A stretch of DNA of 64,000 nt from Caprimulgus europaeus (taxonomy: Eukaryota > Chordata > Aves > Caprimulgiformes > Caprimulgidae), in the NCBI GenBank assembly GCA_907165065.1, contig OU015524.1, positions 56,213,295-56,277,294 of the forward strand, in the 5' to 3' direction. The notes beneath the pieces are model-generated. The model ran no database searches, had not been told where the DNA came from, and saw only the letters and a list, made by a program, of their open reading frames with translations. Below are positions 36,767-50,872 of this stretch, in pieces. The position numbers and the translations under genes were made by a program. The first letter of the stretch is position 1, and each line of letters begins with the position of its first letter.

Positions 36767-39700
36767 TTATGATACCTGCCACCACCCTTGAATGACTTCT
36801 CTCATCTGTAATCCATGCTTACTGAGTCTTTATATGAATAACACTTGAAAAGAGAGGATAGATAGAAAATATATATTCAGGGTAAGGGGAAGGAATTTGG
36901 GAACATCCTGTCACTTCAGTAAATAATAAATTTGACAGGAAAATATGTAGCTTCCCAAATGGATGAGAGACTTTTTTCTTCAAGTGTTTCTGAATTTTTA
37001 CTAGCAAGAAATTGAGCTTGAGAACTGAGAAATTGTAAGACTGAGCTTGAACTATCCCTTTTTGCTCACTGCTGAGGCATTTTAAGAGCATATTTAACCC
37101 CCCTAACTTTGAATATTAGAGCAAATTCCTTGCTGTCTGTTCTAGGTGGAAACCATAGTAAGTTGTACTTTACACTGTAGGATGCATTATTTCCTCACAA
37201 GAAAACATTTCAAAAAATTTTGTTTAATAGACACTTAAAGTGATTATGACAAGTGGAAGGATAAGAGACAATAGCATGAGGCCATATCTGATTTTTATGT
37301 ATTGCTGAGATGTGACCGAGTCCTGCACTTGGATCTAGCAGGGATTGAAAAACACTTCCGGGTCCATAGCATATCCATATTTTTCCAGAAATATCTAAAA
37401 TTTGCCTTTGATAAAAGGAAAAAAAAAACCAGACCCCAGGCTTAGCAAAAGTGTTGCAACTCAAGAGCACTGTAACTCTGTGAAAGAACTCTAATAAATT
37501 GTCTTATTTCTGTGCTTTATTATGAATAAGCTTGAAGAATCAGTGCTGAACTAGAATATTAAACAGAAGAGAATATTGATTCCTTGGCAGAACACTTTCC
37601 TCCAAAAGCACTAGAATCTTCTAGTAGGTGAAATGGTGGCAGAGGGTTTTTAGAGAATGTAGAGATTAACCATTTTAGTGCAGTGAAGTCCAGGTCTCCA
37701 CCACTCAGAGCAAATCTGCTGTATGAGCTACAGGGTGTGATTAGATGTATAGTATTTGCTTTTTCATTCAAATGATTGAAACAATTGTTTTTATCAGGAT
37801 GGAAAACAATTGGACAAAGCAGTTCCTAAGGCTGAATAGTGGAAGCTATGGGGCAATGAAACATCTATCAAAAACTCAGAAGTTGCTGCAGTGACTCTGT
37901 TTTCCAGGTTTTAGTGGGGAGGTAAGGGAAAGAGAACTGAAATTAGGTAAAAGAGAATTGATTGCTTTCGTCTTCATGACTCTAAATGAAAGACTAGTTT
38001 GGGCTAGTGGCAAATTGATAAGCAGTACTTGTTTCTGTGATTAGCAAGTAATCATGGAGACAAAAGGTTGCAGGCAAACGCCACTAGGAAGTAGATATGT
38101 ATTGGATAACTGTATCTGGAAGAAGATTTAAGGAGTGACTTGGTGATTGAAAGCAAATTACCTAGAGCATGCTTTCACAGCACGCACTTCTTAGCTACCA
38201 GCATGTTTTCTCGGAAGGAAAAGTGATAAAATGCTTCTCTGCTACTTGGGTGAAGAGGTGAGAACGGTTTGCAGGAGAAAATGGAGAAAATGGAGTAGCA
38301 ACTAGCCATTTTCTTTATTGCTAGACGTGTGGGAAACAAGTGCCAGGGTTTGACAGCCATCTTGAAACTGGTCATATTCTTAAATACCAAAGTATTTACC
38401 TCACTCCATTTGAGGTCGAGTGCTATGTGGTCCTTCCACGTGGACAAACCCTCTCTCTGGGAACAATGGAGGAGGCTGATGACCCTTCCGAGAGTGGCTG
38501 CACAGCAATGGCTCCCACAGCACCATGCCAGATCTAACACATGCTGCCACTCAGGAGGGCTCATTAACTCTGTCTTGGCACCGTGACAGCTGCAGATATG
38601 AGCCATCAGTTGGCATGGAGCCAAGCTGCAGAACAACTGCTACTGTCCACAAGACAGACTCTTACAGGGGATGGGAAGGAAAACCTCACACCAGAGGAAA
38701 TGCAGGGTTGGGGCAAAAGGTGTGGGTGAGGGAGAGGTGAGTTCTTCCTCTGACTCATCCTTTGACAGGAGACGTGGCAGGAGGGGGTGTTTGATGATTG
38801 CATTAGGCGAGGTACAGACGCACTACCCCTGCTTCTGTTGCATGTCTGCTTTCTCCTGATGGTTCAATCAGCCAGATCCAATATGTGAACTGGAGGAGCT
38901 GGAAAGCAGCTGCATCAACTGCTGATGCTGTGGTAGAGAAACTGCAGCTAATGGGTGAATGGAGACCAGTCTAGCCCCTTATGTCATCACATCCCACCCC
39001 ATCTGTGGTTAGCTTGGATGGGGTTCTGCACCTTGTGGATCTGTGTGGGGTCGTGTGCCCATTATTTGTGCCCAAATAACACATTGACATATGTGGCTTA
39101 AGAATTGCTCTGGTAAAATGCATTATTTGCAGTACAAATACTGCCAGCTCTGCTGTGCACTTTGCTCACCCATTTGTAATTGTCATGCATACTTTATCAT
39201 GCTGCAGGTCTTTATCTCAAGAGATGTGGGCAGTTCTGGAGAGGTGAACTAAATTTTACATAATTAAGCCAACAACATTTGTTGCTAACTGTGAAGGGTC
39301 ATTATGTAATTGTAAAGGCTCTTATTAAAATGTAGTGGATCAACTCCAAAACAAAATAATTGCTTTGGGGTTTGCTACCAGCCTTGGGTTTTTTTGTGTT
39401 TTGTTTTGTTTTGATTTTTTTTCCCCCTTGTATATAATTGGATAGCATTACTTTAGAACATTACTTATGCTAAGTCTATTCGATTCTCTTCCTCAAGGGG
39501 TGCAAAATTACTCTGTCAAATAAAATTACCTTATTTTGCCATAGCTGGAAATATCTTGCCAGTGAATTGTTATAATTTGTACTCAAGAGCTTTGTGATTT
39601 GATGTAGGTGACCAGAAAGACCCATTCCAGGCCAATGTGAAGCAATAGAGCTGTTCTTTTTGAGGATGTAAGGCAAATGGATTGAAGCCATAAAATCTTT

Positions 39701-42664
39701 TCATAATCAAGACAAACTTTTTCTCTTGCTCTGTCTCACAACAGTTTGTTTATTGATCTTCCTGTTCCAGTCAAATGGAGAACTGGGGGGAAGTATGTTA
39801 TGTTAGTTCTTTTAAAGGCTATTTTTACTGACCATGACCACTGCCAGATGGATTCCAAAGCTTTTAAAAGTTTCCCTTCTTCTAATCCAGAACATCTTGA
39901 AGAAGTTTTGACTATTAAAGAGGACATCTTCCTGCTTGAAAGTTGAATTAATGGAGAAACTAAATCAAGCAGTAAGACTGGAGTTTATGTTGTTGAACTG
40001 TTTCATTCTCATTTCACTGACACTAACAACCAGACAAAAAAATATCCATGCTGAGCTCTAGAATGTTTCAGTACTTAATGTTTTCTTGGAATTTGAACTT
40101 ACAAGATGCAGTGGCGCAGGGATGTCAGCAGACAGCAGAACTTCTTAACTGGATCCTTGTGTTCTTTAGAATCATCTAATTCATGTAGGTTTTGTTTGCA
40201 GACATAAATGAGATCTAAAGATTGAAACACAAAGGGCTTGCATGAAAAAAATTACAGTGTGCAACTTCCGCGGCTCTTGATTAAGTTTTTTTTCAGGTTA
40301 CAGTATGAGTATGGCTTCTGCCTCAGTGCTCACACTGCAGTTCTTTATGCTAACAATTCACCATTTTCTATATTCCTAGAACCATGCATTTTTCATTTTT
40401 ATTTTAACGTAACACAAAAACAATTGCATGGCAGGATGATCACTAAACACAGGTCTGTGAAACTTCCAAAGCCTTGATTTGAGTGGTCTGAAGCTAGGCG
40501 TCCAGCTCAGTTTCAACAAAACAGACACAGTGTTTCTTGGTTTATGCTGATATTTCTGACAGGTTAATTTATTTTGAAGAAACCTGGGTGCACCATGGAG
40601 CAGGGCAGAATGGGGTACATTATCACTGCGTACCACCAAAGGATGTTTTCATTCTCCTCTCTGATCTCTGTTGTGGGAGGCGGGAAGAGTTCAGCCCTGA
40701 GATGACCCTAGCAATTTGCCAGGGACTCTCCTAGCAAAACTTTATTCTAGGGGCAGGGCGAGGATCTTCAGAAATAATGTCATGGCTATCCCTAAAAAGT
40801 CTGCCTGCCTGCAGTAGAGTCAGGGGTTTTAGGAGCCTTTTTCATCCTCTGTCCATGTTAACAGACATAAACTTTTCCTTTGGTTATTTCCCTGAACACT
40901 GCTTTTCTTGTCTGAGAGCACTGCCAAAGCATGTACACCTCAGCCTAATGTTTTGACTATTTAAGCCCCTGCCTTCTTTCCAACCACTTGAACTGCTTTA
41001 TTCAGTCCTTAACAAGTCTGCAACAGAAAGCAGACAAACGCTTCCCAGAAAAGCTCATTAGACATGTCAACTTTCCCCAGTATATTAGTGAGTGCTATAT
41101 GAGCTAGCATCTCTTGTGCTAGCAGAAGTGAGCACTGGTTGTGTAACTACTTAACAGGGGATGGAGGAAAATGAATGTGTTTTCTTGGATTTGTCAAATG
41201 AAATGCAGTTCTTCAGAGAAGCTTTGTCCAGTTCTTTTTCACCTCAAAACATACCTTCTTCAACTCTAAACAATAAACATATGAAAAAAACAGCTTTTCT
41301 TAGACATCATTAATAGTATCCACTTGTTTTGCCTTGTTTGCTATTTGACTTTCTTCCTTCTCATACAACTTAGCCTTGAAATGTAGGGGTTTTTTTTCAG
41401 CGAGACTATTACAATAAAATAAATGCCTGAAGAAGTAAAATAAGATTAAAAAATATTCGACCTCTATCTGATAGCCTGGTTTCATCTCACTCTGAGACTT
41501 AGACAACCGCAGTGAGCCATTAGGCACCTGGGTAGCAGGTGAGAAACTCTAAGGAAGCAGAGATATGTAATCCTACTTCTTAGTTGTGGTGTTTTTGCAG
41601 AATTTCCTGGCACTGAACCTGGTTTCTGCTGCAGCCAGTCAGAGTCTCTGTAGGATTTTTCTGAGTTTGCAGGAAGACTAAGTTCTGCTTAGCTTCCTAG
41701 CGTACTTTCCTATCTTAGTACAAGAATCTCAATAAAGGGTCTTGCAGCACATGAGCTAATTAATTTCTCTTTTGGTTCTCAGTCACTGAAGGTCAGACTG
41801 TCCTAAGAGGAGGGATGCTTGCAGGGAATATAACTGACTATTGTGGACAAAACACACTGAGCTTGTTGAAGCAGACATCACAATCATATAAAGAATGGCA
41901 GATAATAAATGTAAAAGTGAAGAGATGATCTGTTTATAATAAATCATTTGAGGCTACAACACAAATAAATAAATAAATAAATAACTGAAGGAATAGACTC
42001 AACCTCTTTTGATTTATATAGGTAGTTCCTTTGTATGTTTTAGCGTTTGTGTGTAAAGGCACTCCACAGAGTGTGCCTTAATAAAAGTCTTTTGATACAT
42101 TAACTTCACATTATAATTACATTTTGGAGTAAATTATGACTGGAAAAAATATTAAGTAAAAATTTCCATGCATTTCACATATATGTAAACGTAAAAGACA
42201 TGATTTTCTTTTGAAGATATTAGGGTATTAGTGTAACTGGTGATTCACAGTAGAAATGAAACTGCCCTTTTTTGTTGTTTTTTTTCTTAGCAACCAGCTT
42301 TAAGGGACTTTAATCTCTTACATGGACACAGAAGAGAGTCCTTAAAGCTTTGAAATTTACAGTTTAAGGTATTGCATGAAAAATAAAAATGGTGGGGCAT
42401 TTTGAAAGACAGGTTGTTCTTTTGTGAAAGGCTTTAGAAGTTTGTGATCTGTGCCAAGAAGTGTCAGTTTCCAAGACAGGTAAATAAGACTTAACAAAAG
42501 GAAAAGACTTTCTGTTGTCCTTTCCGTGCCATGATCTGCATATGCCAAAATATTGTCATTATTTCTTGCAAGTTAGCATTGTGCCTGTACTGGAAGTTTT
42601 TGGAAGACTGGAGAACTTGTAGAGTTGCAACATTATAATGAAGTCCAGTTATCTGAGGGAGACT
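36767..42664. other. Unassigned noncoding stretch
   Basis: No recognised gene or transposon. A slightly GC-richer part at about 38430-38800 yields overlapping ORFs on both strands without recognisable motifs. Low-complexity T/G patches lie near 39386-39422, and a short (AAAT)n tract lies at 41963-41983. Confidence 0.6.
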
Positions 42665-44012
42665 TTTACAAAACTGGGAACTACTAACCAGTTAGCCTCA
42701 CCTCTGTGCCTGTAAGACCATGGAACAGATCGTCCTGGAAGCTAAGTTAAGGCATATGTAAGACAGGGAGGTGATTAAAGACAGCCAACATGGCTTCATA
42801 AAGGGCAAATTGTGCCTGGCTAATCTGGTGGCCTTCTATGGTGAAGTGGTTGGGTTGGTGAATAAGGGAAGAATAACTGATGTCATCTGCCTTATCTTCT
42901 GTAAGGCTTTTGATTCAGTCCCACACAGCATCCTTATTGCTAAATTGGAGAGATACGGATTTGATGGATGGACTATTAAATGAATTAGGAATTGGATGGA
43001 TGGCAGCATCCAAAGAGTTCAGTCAATAGCTCAATGACCAAATGGAGATCAGTGACAAGTGATGTCCCTCAGGGGTCCATACTGGAACAGGTTCAGTATC
43101 TTCAGTAATGACATAAAGAGTTGAATTGAGTGCACCCTCAGCAAGTTTGTGGATGACACAAAGCTGAGTGGTGCAATTGATACACTTGAGGGAAGGGAAG
43201 CCAACCAATGGACCCTGATAGGCTTGAAAAACGAGTCAGTGTGAATCTCTTGAATTTAAACAAGGCCAAGTGCAAGGTCCTTCACTTGGGTTGATGAAAT
43301 CACCAGTATCACTGCAGAGTGATGAATGGATTGAGAGCAGCTCTGTGGAGAAGGACTTGGGGATATTGGTGGATGAAAAATTGGACATGAGCCAGCAATG
43401 TATGCTTGCAACAGAGAAGGGGAATCATATCCTGGGCTGTATAAAAAGAAGTGTAGTCAGCAGGTTGAGGGAGGTGATTCTTTCCCCCTACTGCACTCCC
43501 GTGAGACCCCACCTGGAGTACTGCATACAGTTCTGGAGTCCTCAGCACAAGAAAGACATGGACCTGATAGAGCAGGTCCAGAGGAAGGCCATAAAAATTA
43601 TCAGAGATCTGAAACATCTCTCCTATAAAAAAGGCTGAAGCTGTTGGGGTTGTTTAGCTTGGAGAAGACCTTCAGGGAGACCTTATTGAGGCCTTTCAGT
43701 ACTGAAAGGAGGCCTATGAAAAAGACAGAGAGAGACATTTTACCAGGACATATAGCAATAGGGTACAGAGTAATGGTTTTAAACTAAAAGAGAGTAGATA
43801 TAAGGGAGAAATTTTTACAGTGAGGGTGGTGAGTGGAAGAAGTGGCCCAGAGAAGTTGTGGAAGCCCCCTCCCTGGAAGTGTTCAAGGCCAGGTTGGATG
43901 AGCCTTTGAGAAACCTGATCTGGTGAAAGATGTCCCTGCTCATGGCAGGGGGATTGGAACTAGATAATTTTTAAAGGTCTTTTCTGACCCAAACCATTCT
44001 ATGATTCTATGA
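42665..44012 (+). mobile_element. CR1 LINE, long 5'-truncated and decayed copy (older type)
   Basis: The copy starts within the RT domain (the NYQPVSLTS-like block near 42680) and runs to the ATTCTATGATTCTATG tail at 43997-44012. Open pieces include 42771-42983 ([36 protein letters not shown]) and 43270-43638 ([53 protein letters not shown]). The catalytic YLDF is changed to CLIF, and the FADD region (near 43150, FVDD) lies in a different frame, so several stops and shifts have accumulated. The inserted subfamily is older than the pair at 14 kb and 30 kb. Confidence 0.93.
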
Positions 44013-46130
44013 AAACTGTTTCACAGAGTTCTGTTAGCACTCACTAAAATACTGGGATGGAAACTCATTGCTACCATTTGCTACCAACAACCCTAAGTCC
44101 TGGTTAAAAAGACAGGGTGACAACATGTCTACTATTTTAAAAGAAAAATTTCAGACATTTCAAAACAATAGATTATAAACCAGAAACAAAATACCAAATT
44201 AGTTCCTTCAAAAATTACAGTGATTAAGGTAGGCAATATAGTTTTTCCACATTATTCTTGGTAAAATTATATGTTGGTGATTACTCTCTGCTTATACTCC
44301 AAACTTTAAGCAAATGCCAGCTCTGCCAGACCTGATTTTCTTACAATGAATTCCATGAATTTCCAGTAAATACTTAACAGTTAAGATATACAGCTGCAAA
44401 AGGATTAGAAATTTTTAAGTTGACAAGGCCATAGATTCACATTATTATTTTTATTTCTTTTTTCCTGTACTTTGTTTTAAGAAACTTTAACACAAGTATA
44501 GTACATTTCAGCAAAGTGAGATTTGAGCTCAGATACATCTTTTCTATACTTTCAGTTAACTGAAGCACTTTAGGTAATCTAGCATTCATCTAATGTTCAG
44601 GATTCAAAAGGAACATTTACACTTCTGCAAGTTGCAGCAGGTTTTGACTATAATTCAATGACTCTTGTCTGCCCATTCTCACTTAAGTTAATTTTTCTTA
44701 AAGTTATGAAATTACTTTTATGCAGTTTCATATTGAACACATGCAAGGGGTAAGTGTGATAAATCAGTCAGTGGCTCACAGCTAGAATAATGGAAATGGA
44801 GAGAATTCCTGAAATACTAGTAGGATGTTAGCCATAGACGGCACAGCTCTCACAGAACCCTGAAAGTTACAGAGAATATTCCTTGTATAATTTTCCTGCT
44901 TGGGTACTTGGGAATATTGGGATTTATACACAGGCAAACTGTAAAATACTGTTGAGATAACAGGAACTTTGAAGTTCAATTTTTTTTCTTTTTTTCCTCA
45001 ATTCTTAGCAGCCTTTTAAGCCCCTTAGTTGGGGTGCTGTACACTGAAGTCTTGTGCCAGAAAGAAACTGTGTGCAAACCTTTGAGGCTGTAGTTAAAAG
45101 AACCAAAACACTAATGATCACCCTGGGCAATGGCTAGCAGAACACACGTACAAATTTTAAGTTGCTCATAAAGGCATAAAAACTTTGTCCTTTGGAGAGT
45201 ATAAGCTGGAGGGAATGAGAAAAAGAAATTGTTTTTTAAGAGTTTTCATTACATTTAAATTATTTTTCTTTGGAAATTCATTTCCCTTGCAGGCTCATTT
45301 TCAAGACCAATATTGCAGTGATATAAGTTGCCATAATTAGTTTTTCAGTTCATATTTGAAGAAGTTACAGAATTGAAAACTAAAAAGCTAAAATTCTATA
45401 GAGTGGAAAGATAGAGGGGTGTATATATATTAAAAAAACCCCATCTTTTTTAAAAAAATTACAAATATTTCTCATTTTAACACTTGTAAATGTTAACAGT
45501 TGTCATGAACAACACATGGAGATACCCTAGACTGTAGATTATAAGAGGCAATGTGTTAGTAAATGCTTAGTTGTATACAGCTCTAATTGTACCTCACATT
45601 GGTCTTTCTGTTTGATTTTGCACAAAACACTTGAGCTGCTCCTGACTTCAAGATGTACAGAAATTAGCTAATCAAATAAGCAATCTGCCCTGACCATTTA
45701 TCTGGCCTATTCAAACAGCCTTCTTTTAGATCTTTTGTTACGTTTTAATAGGCTTCTTCCCAGCTGTCCCCTCTAGAAGACTTCTCCCAATTAAAGACAT
45801 TATTTAGCTTTAACATTTGATGTAAGAGCTATTGGAGTTAAATATTCAGATGGTCTAGTAGCAGGTATTAAGATAGTATTTTCATAATTATTTCATTGAG
45901 TTGAACATCGCTATTTTCAAGATTTCTGAGGTGGTGTAAGTTTTTCAGTTTATGTAATTTTACAATAAAACAACCCTCAAAAATAAAAAAAAAACATCAT
46001 TTTTTAAAGGTAGATATAAACTATGTGAGAAAGATTCTGCACATTATTGTCATTATTAGTGTTGATGCTTATTTAGAAACAAGGCAGCTATGTAATATGA
46101 GGACAACTGACTGTCCATTTTCAGGCCTTT
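44013..46130. other. Unassigned AT-rich stretch
   Basis: I see no gene, transposon or long ORF here. An A7C4 run is at 45432-45442. Confidence 0.6.
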
Positions 46131-46612
46131 CATAGAATCATAGAATGGTCTGGATTGGAAGCGACCTTAAAGATCATCTAGTTCCAACCCCCTTGCCATG
46201 AGCAGAAACACCTTCCACTACACCAGGTTGCTCAAAGCCTCATAGAACCTGGCTTTACAAACTTCCAGAGAGTGGGCATCTGCAACTTCTCTGGGCAACC
46301 TGTTCCAGTATCTGACCATCCTCACAGGAAAGAATTTCTTCCTAATACCTAATCTAAATCTACCGTCTTCCAGTTTAAAGCCATTAGCCCTTGTTCTATT
46401 GCTACCTGCCCTTCTAAATGTCCCTCCCCAGCCTTCCTGTAGACCCCTTCAGGAACTGGAAGGCCGCTATAAGATCTCCCCGGAGCCTTCTCTTCTCCAG
46501 GCTAACAACCCTGACTCTCTCAGACTGTCCTCATAGGAGAAGTGCTCCAGTCCTCTGATCATCCTTGTGGTCTCCTCTGGACTCACTCCAGTAGGTCCAT
46601 GTCATTTCCTGT
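46131..46612 (-). mobile_element. CR1 LINE, 5'-truncated 3' end (older type)
   Basis: The minus-strand tail is two ATTCTATG octamers (plus-strand CATAGAATCATAGAATGG at 46131-46148), preceded by the CR1 3' block and the eroded ORF2 C-terminus. No frame of useful length survives. The region equivalent to the [15 protein letters not shown] block lies near 46480-46520, and similarity fades near 46612. Confidence 0.92.
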
Positions 46613-48177
46613 CATTCACCAGTATTTGTACTAAATAAATCTATTTGTACTAAACCATAGAAAACAGGGCAGGCCTTATCATACATTTACAGACAGGAGA
46701 TGGAACAAGCTGCTGTCTTGCTCAGATTCTCAGAGGGAGTCTGTGACAAAAGTTAGCCACATACACATCTCTGATACTGCAGAACAGTTCCTTTAGCCAT
46801 AAGATGACATTTTCCCTCTTAGCCATAAACTGATGTTTTCCCTCTGTCACCTTCCTATAGATTTTTTAACTTTCTTAACTAACCTTCCAAAACAGTTTTG
46901 AATGTAAACCATTTCACGAGAATCATTAACAAGCTTTTTAGATCCACTGTTGCCTAACTGTGAAGAAGGAGAGTTTAAAGGAATTTCACAGTGACAGATT
47001 AGACAGATTATAGGTGGTTAATTTCCTAGCACGTAGCCAATTTTTTGCTATTGGTCTCTTGGATTTTCATTGGATTTGAAATCTTGAAAAGCAGTCTAAA
47101 ACTCATATTTTCTAGGGGGAAAAAAAAAACAACAAACAAACCGAACCAAAACAAAAGCAAAACAAACCTTTCAGCTGGAGGTATAAACCTAGTGAGGACT
47201 TAATTTAAATCAATAGAGAACTAAATGAAGGAAAATATTATCTTTAAAAAACCCCCAACTTTCAGTCTGACCAAAACCAAGAAAGAAGTTCAGTCTTTCA
47301 TAATGACATTCATTCTTGTACTTATGCTAGATGTGATACCTGAACCTAAGATTTCTTCTCTACGGATTGAGTGCTCTTCATCTATAGCAGAACATCCTAA
47401 GTGATAGCTTTGTGTTTATGCAAGTGGATGGGGAGGACCTTAATACGAACTTGCTGTCCAGCTTTCAAGCTTGCTTTATGTTTTTTAAGCACCTCAGTCT
47501 TGTATCTAAACCATCACGTTAGATTTATTTCCATAGAAGCTGTTTTCCTGACTAGTAATTATTGGCTACCTACCTGGCATAGGCAGAGCTGTACTGAAAC
47601 CAGGATAAAAAATAAAAATCTTCAATGATTACAGTGTTTTAGTGGGTTCTTAATCACTCCTCACAATTACTTTTAAGTGATCTAAAGATTAATTTGCAAA
47701 AAATGTGTCCAACCCTCATATTTCTTGTTTTAACTAGGATATTTTATTTTATATTGGCTTCTCAGAGATTTCAGGTGCTATACTGACAGTGAAAAAGAAA
47801 ATTTAAACTGTTTCCCTACTGGTATTCAGGGAGTTTATGAAGACAGCAAGCTCCATGTTGCTCTGTGTTGCATATGTCAAGGTAATAATAATGAATGAGA
47901 AACTCCTGTTTATGGACATACTTGTTGGAGAAGTTTGAAAATTAAGAGATTTTCCATGTTTAAATTCACTTTTGAATAGGTAGATGAGTATAAAATATCC
48001 TGAAAGAGATTTAAGCCAGAAATATGTAGACTGAAAAGAACAAAAAATCTTGGAAAACCTGATGAAGTAAAACTAGATATTTACATCATTTATAGGGTTG
48101 AGCAATACACCCTGCAATTTGCTATATGCATTTTTAGTAACTCTAGATTCCCTGTTCTTCCCTTTTATAATCACCTA
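46613..48177. other. Unassigned AT-rich stretch
   Basis: Nothing recognised apart from a diverged 26-bp tandem duplication (46793-46844), A-rich low-complexity sequence near 47118-47167 and an A6C5 run at 47246-47256. Confidence 0.6.
46793..46844. repeat. Diverged 26-bp tandem duplication
   Basis: Two adjacent 26-bp units both begin TTAGCCATAA and end TTTTCCCTC (46793-46818 and 46819-46844), with a few differences in the middle. It is a small local duplication with no evident function. Confidence 0.9.
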
Positions 48178-49372
48178 TCATAGAAAAAAAGAATTGCCTG
48201 GATTGGAAAAGACCTTTAAGATCATCACATCCAATCATCAACCTAACACTGAAAAGTCCCGAACTAAAACATGTCCCTAACCACTATGTTTACAGGACTC
48301 TTAAATACCTCCAGGGATGGGAACTTCATCACTGCCCTGGACAACCCATTCCAATACCTGATAACAGTAAATAAATTCTTCCTAATATCCAGTCTAAACT
48401 TCCCTTGGCACAACTTGAAGCTGTTTCCTCTTGTCCTATCACTTGTTATTTGGTTGAATAGACCAGCCCCCACCACTCTACACTCTCCTTTCAGGTAGCT
48501 GTAGAGAGTGAGGTCTCCCCTGAGCCTCCTTTTCTCCAGGCTAAACAACCCCAGTTCTCTCAGCAGCTCCTCTAGACCCTTCACCAGCTTCTTTGCCCTT
48601 CTCTGGACATATCTTTCTTGTAGTGAGGGGCTCAAAACTGAACACAATACTTGAGGTGCGACCTCACCGGTCCTACCCCGGAGTACAGGGGTAAGATCAC
48701 TCCCCTGATCCTACTGACCACACTATTCCTGATACACGCCAGGATGTCATTGACCTGGCCACCTGGGCACACTGCTGACTCATATTCAGCTGGCTATCAA
48801 TCAATACCTCCAGCTGGCTCTCTGCTGAGTAGCTCTCCAGCCACTCCTCCCCAAGCCTGTAGTACTGCCAGGGGCTGTTGTGGCCAAAGTGCAGAACTCG
48901 GCATTTGGCCTTATTGCAACTCATGCAATTGGTCCTGGACCACTGATCTAGTCTGTCTAGATCCCTCTACAGAGCTTCCCCACCCTCAAGCAGATCAACA
49001 TTTTCCCCCAGTTTGGTGTCATCTGCAAACTGACTGAGGGTGCACTCAAGCCCCTTGTCTAGATCATTGATAAAGATATTAAACAGGAGTGTCCTGGTAC
49101 TGAGGCCTGGCGAACACCACTCATGACCAGTTGCCAATTAGATTTAACTCCATTCCCCACTACTCTTTGGGCATGACCAATCAGCCATTTTTTTACCCAG
49201 TGAAGTATAGATCCATCCAAGCCATGAGCAGCCAGTTTCTCCAGGAGAATGCTGTGGCAATCAGTGTCAAAGGCTTTACTAAAGTCCAGATAGACAACGT
49301 CCACAGCCTTTCCTTTATCTGCTAAGTGGGTGACCACATTGTAGGAGATCGGGAGATCATATAGCAGCACAC
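48178..49372 (-). mobile_element. CR1 LINE, long decayed copy (second older subfamily)
   Basis: Read on the minus strand, similarity begins in the RT domain near 49372 and runs to a degraded tail near 48178. Open pieces are 49388-49059 ([34 protein letters not shown]), 48924-48697 (the CNKAKCRVLHFGHNSP block) and 48647-48264 ([41 protein letters not shown]). The 3' UTR contains a block encoding the complement of 'ACATGTTTTAG...GGGAC', characteristic of a different CR1 subfamily that is also seen at 58306-58597. Multiple frame breaks are present, and the YLDF catalytic block survives. Confidence 0.9.
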
Positions 49373-49824
49373 TTGTTTTCATGAACACACCGATTCACAA
49401 AGACTGTGATAACCTGTTGCTCTAAGACAAGGGGTGGGTGTGAGAGGAAGGAGGAGTATGACAGCTTACAGGCAGCCGCACTGCTTGGCAGCACTAACAG
49501 AAATCAGCAGGATGAGCAGACATGGTGCCTTTACGTGGTACATGTGAGCACAGTATGATTGTGAAGGACGTGCCACTCAAGAGCACTTGCTCTGCCTACA
49601 TCATAGTGATACGGAGAGTCAGGATTGTCTTGAGCAATGGTCTGGTATCCCTGGGCTCACACTGTGAGATCAAGCAGTACCTGGGCTACAGATAGTTCCT
49701 GGTGAGAGCAGAGTGCACTAAAACACTTTGTGAAGATGTTAAGCTACTCACTTTGGTGAGACAAGAAGTATCAGTAGTTTCTAGTGACAAATTGGTATTT
49801 TAGCAGTTGTAAATGGTATGCAGG
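49373..49824. other. Unexplained segment between two CR1 copies
   Basis: This 450-bp piece lies between two minus-strand CR1 elements and is richer in GC and in codon-like structure than the surrounding DNA. I do not recognise it as CR1 or any other repeat. It contains a 57-codon ORF, listed separately. Confidence 0.55.
49522..49695 (+). other. Unrecognised 57-codon ORF
   Basis: It runs from ATG at 49522 to TAG at 49693-49695. The translation has an alternating hydrophobic/basic core (IIVIRRVRIVL) and a SLGSHCEIKQYLGY end. It looks protein-like but resembles no family I can name. A donor-like CTG|GTGAGA follows shortly after the stop. It could be a fragment of an exon, a retrocopy or chance. 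Confidence 0.15.
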
Positions 49825-50872
49825 ATAGAATCATAGAATGGTTTGGGTTGGAAGGGACCTTAAAGATAGATCATCTAGTTCCAACCCCCCTGCCATAAAC
49901 AGGGACACCTTCCACTAGATCAGGTTGCTCAAAGCCTCATCCAACCTGACCTTGAACACTTTCAGGAAGGGGGCACTCAAAACTTCTCTGGGCAACCTGT
50001 TCCAGTGTCTCATCATCCTCACAATAAAGAATTTCTTCCTAATATCTAATCTAAACCTACCCTCTTTCAGTTTAAAGCCATTACCCCTTGTTCTATCACT
50101 ACCTGCCCTTCTAAAAAGTCCCTCCCCAGCTTTCTTGTAGGCCCCTTCAGGTACTGGAAGGTTTCTATAAAGTGTCTCTGAAGCCTTCTCTTTTCCAGGC
50201 TGAACAGCCCCCCCTCTCTCAGCCTGTACTCATAGGAGATGTGCTCCAGCCCTTGGATCACCCTCGTGGCCTCCTTGGGACTTGTTCTAACAGGTCTGTG
50301 TCTTTATTGTATTGGGGATTCCAGAACTGGACACAGCACTCCAGGTGGGGCCTTACGAGAGCGGAGTAGAGGGGGAGAATCCCCTCCCTCGTCCTGCTGG
50401 CCACGCTTCTCTTGATGCAGCCCAGAATACAGTTGGCCTTCTGGGCTGCAAGAGTACATTACTGGCTTATGTTGAGCTTCTTATTCATCACCACTCCCAA
50501 GTCTTTCTCTTCAGAGCTTGTCTCAATCTACTCATCGCCCAGTCTGTATTTGTGTAGGACCTTGCATTTGGCTTTGTTGAACCTCATGAGGTTAGCACAG
50601 GCCCACCTCTCAAACCTGTCAAGGTCCCTCTGGATGGTGTCCCATCCTCCAGCATGTCAACCGCACCACACAGATTAGTGTCATTGGAAAACTTGATGAG
50701 GGTGCACTGAATCCCACTGTCCATGTCTTCAACAAAGATGTTGAATAGTACAGGTCCCAATACCAACTCTCGAGGGACACCACTCGCCACCAGTCTCCAC
50801 TCAGACACTGAGCTGTTGACCGCAACTCTTTGAGTGTGACCATCCAGCCAGTTCCTTGTCCACCAAAAGACA
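49825..50872 (-). mobile_element. CR1 LINE, long decayed copy (older type)
   Basis: Read on the minus strand, similarity begins near 50872 in the block before the VPQGSVLGP motif (seen as [16 protein letters not shown] at 50808-50584) and passes an FADD-like block altered to FSND. It then runs through a C-terminal region (50261-50067, [24 protein letters not shown]) to an ATTCTATG tail at 49825-49841. Several frame breaks are present, so it is an old copy of the same general subfamily as 20018-20408. Confidence 0.92.
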
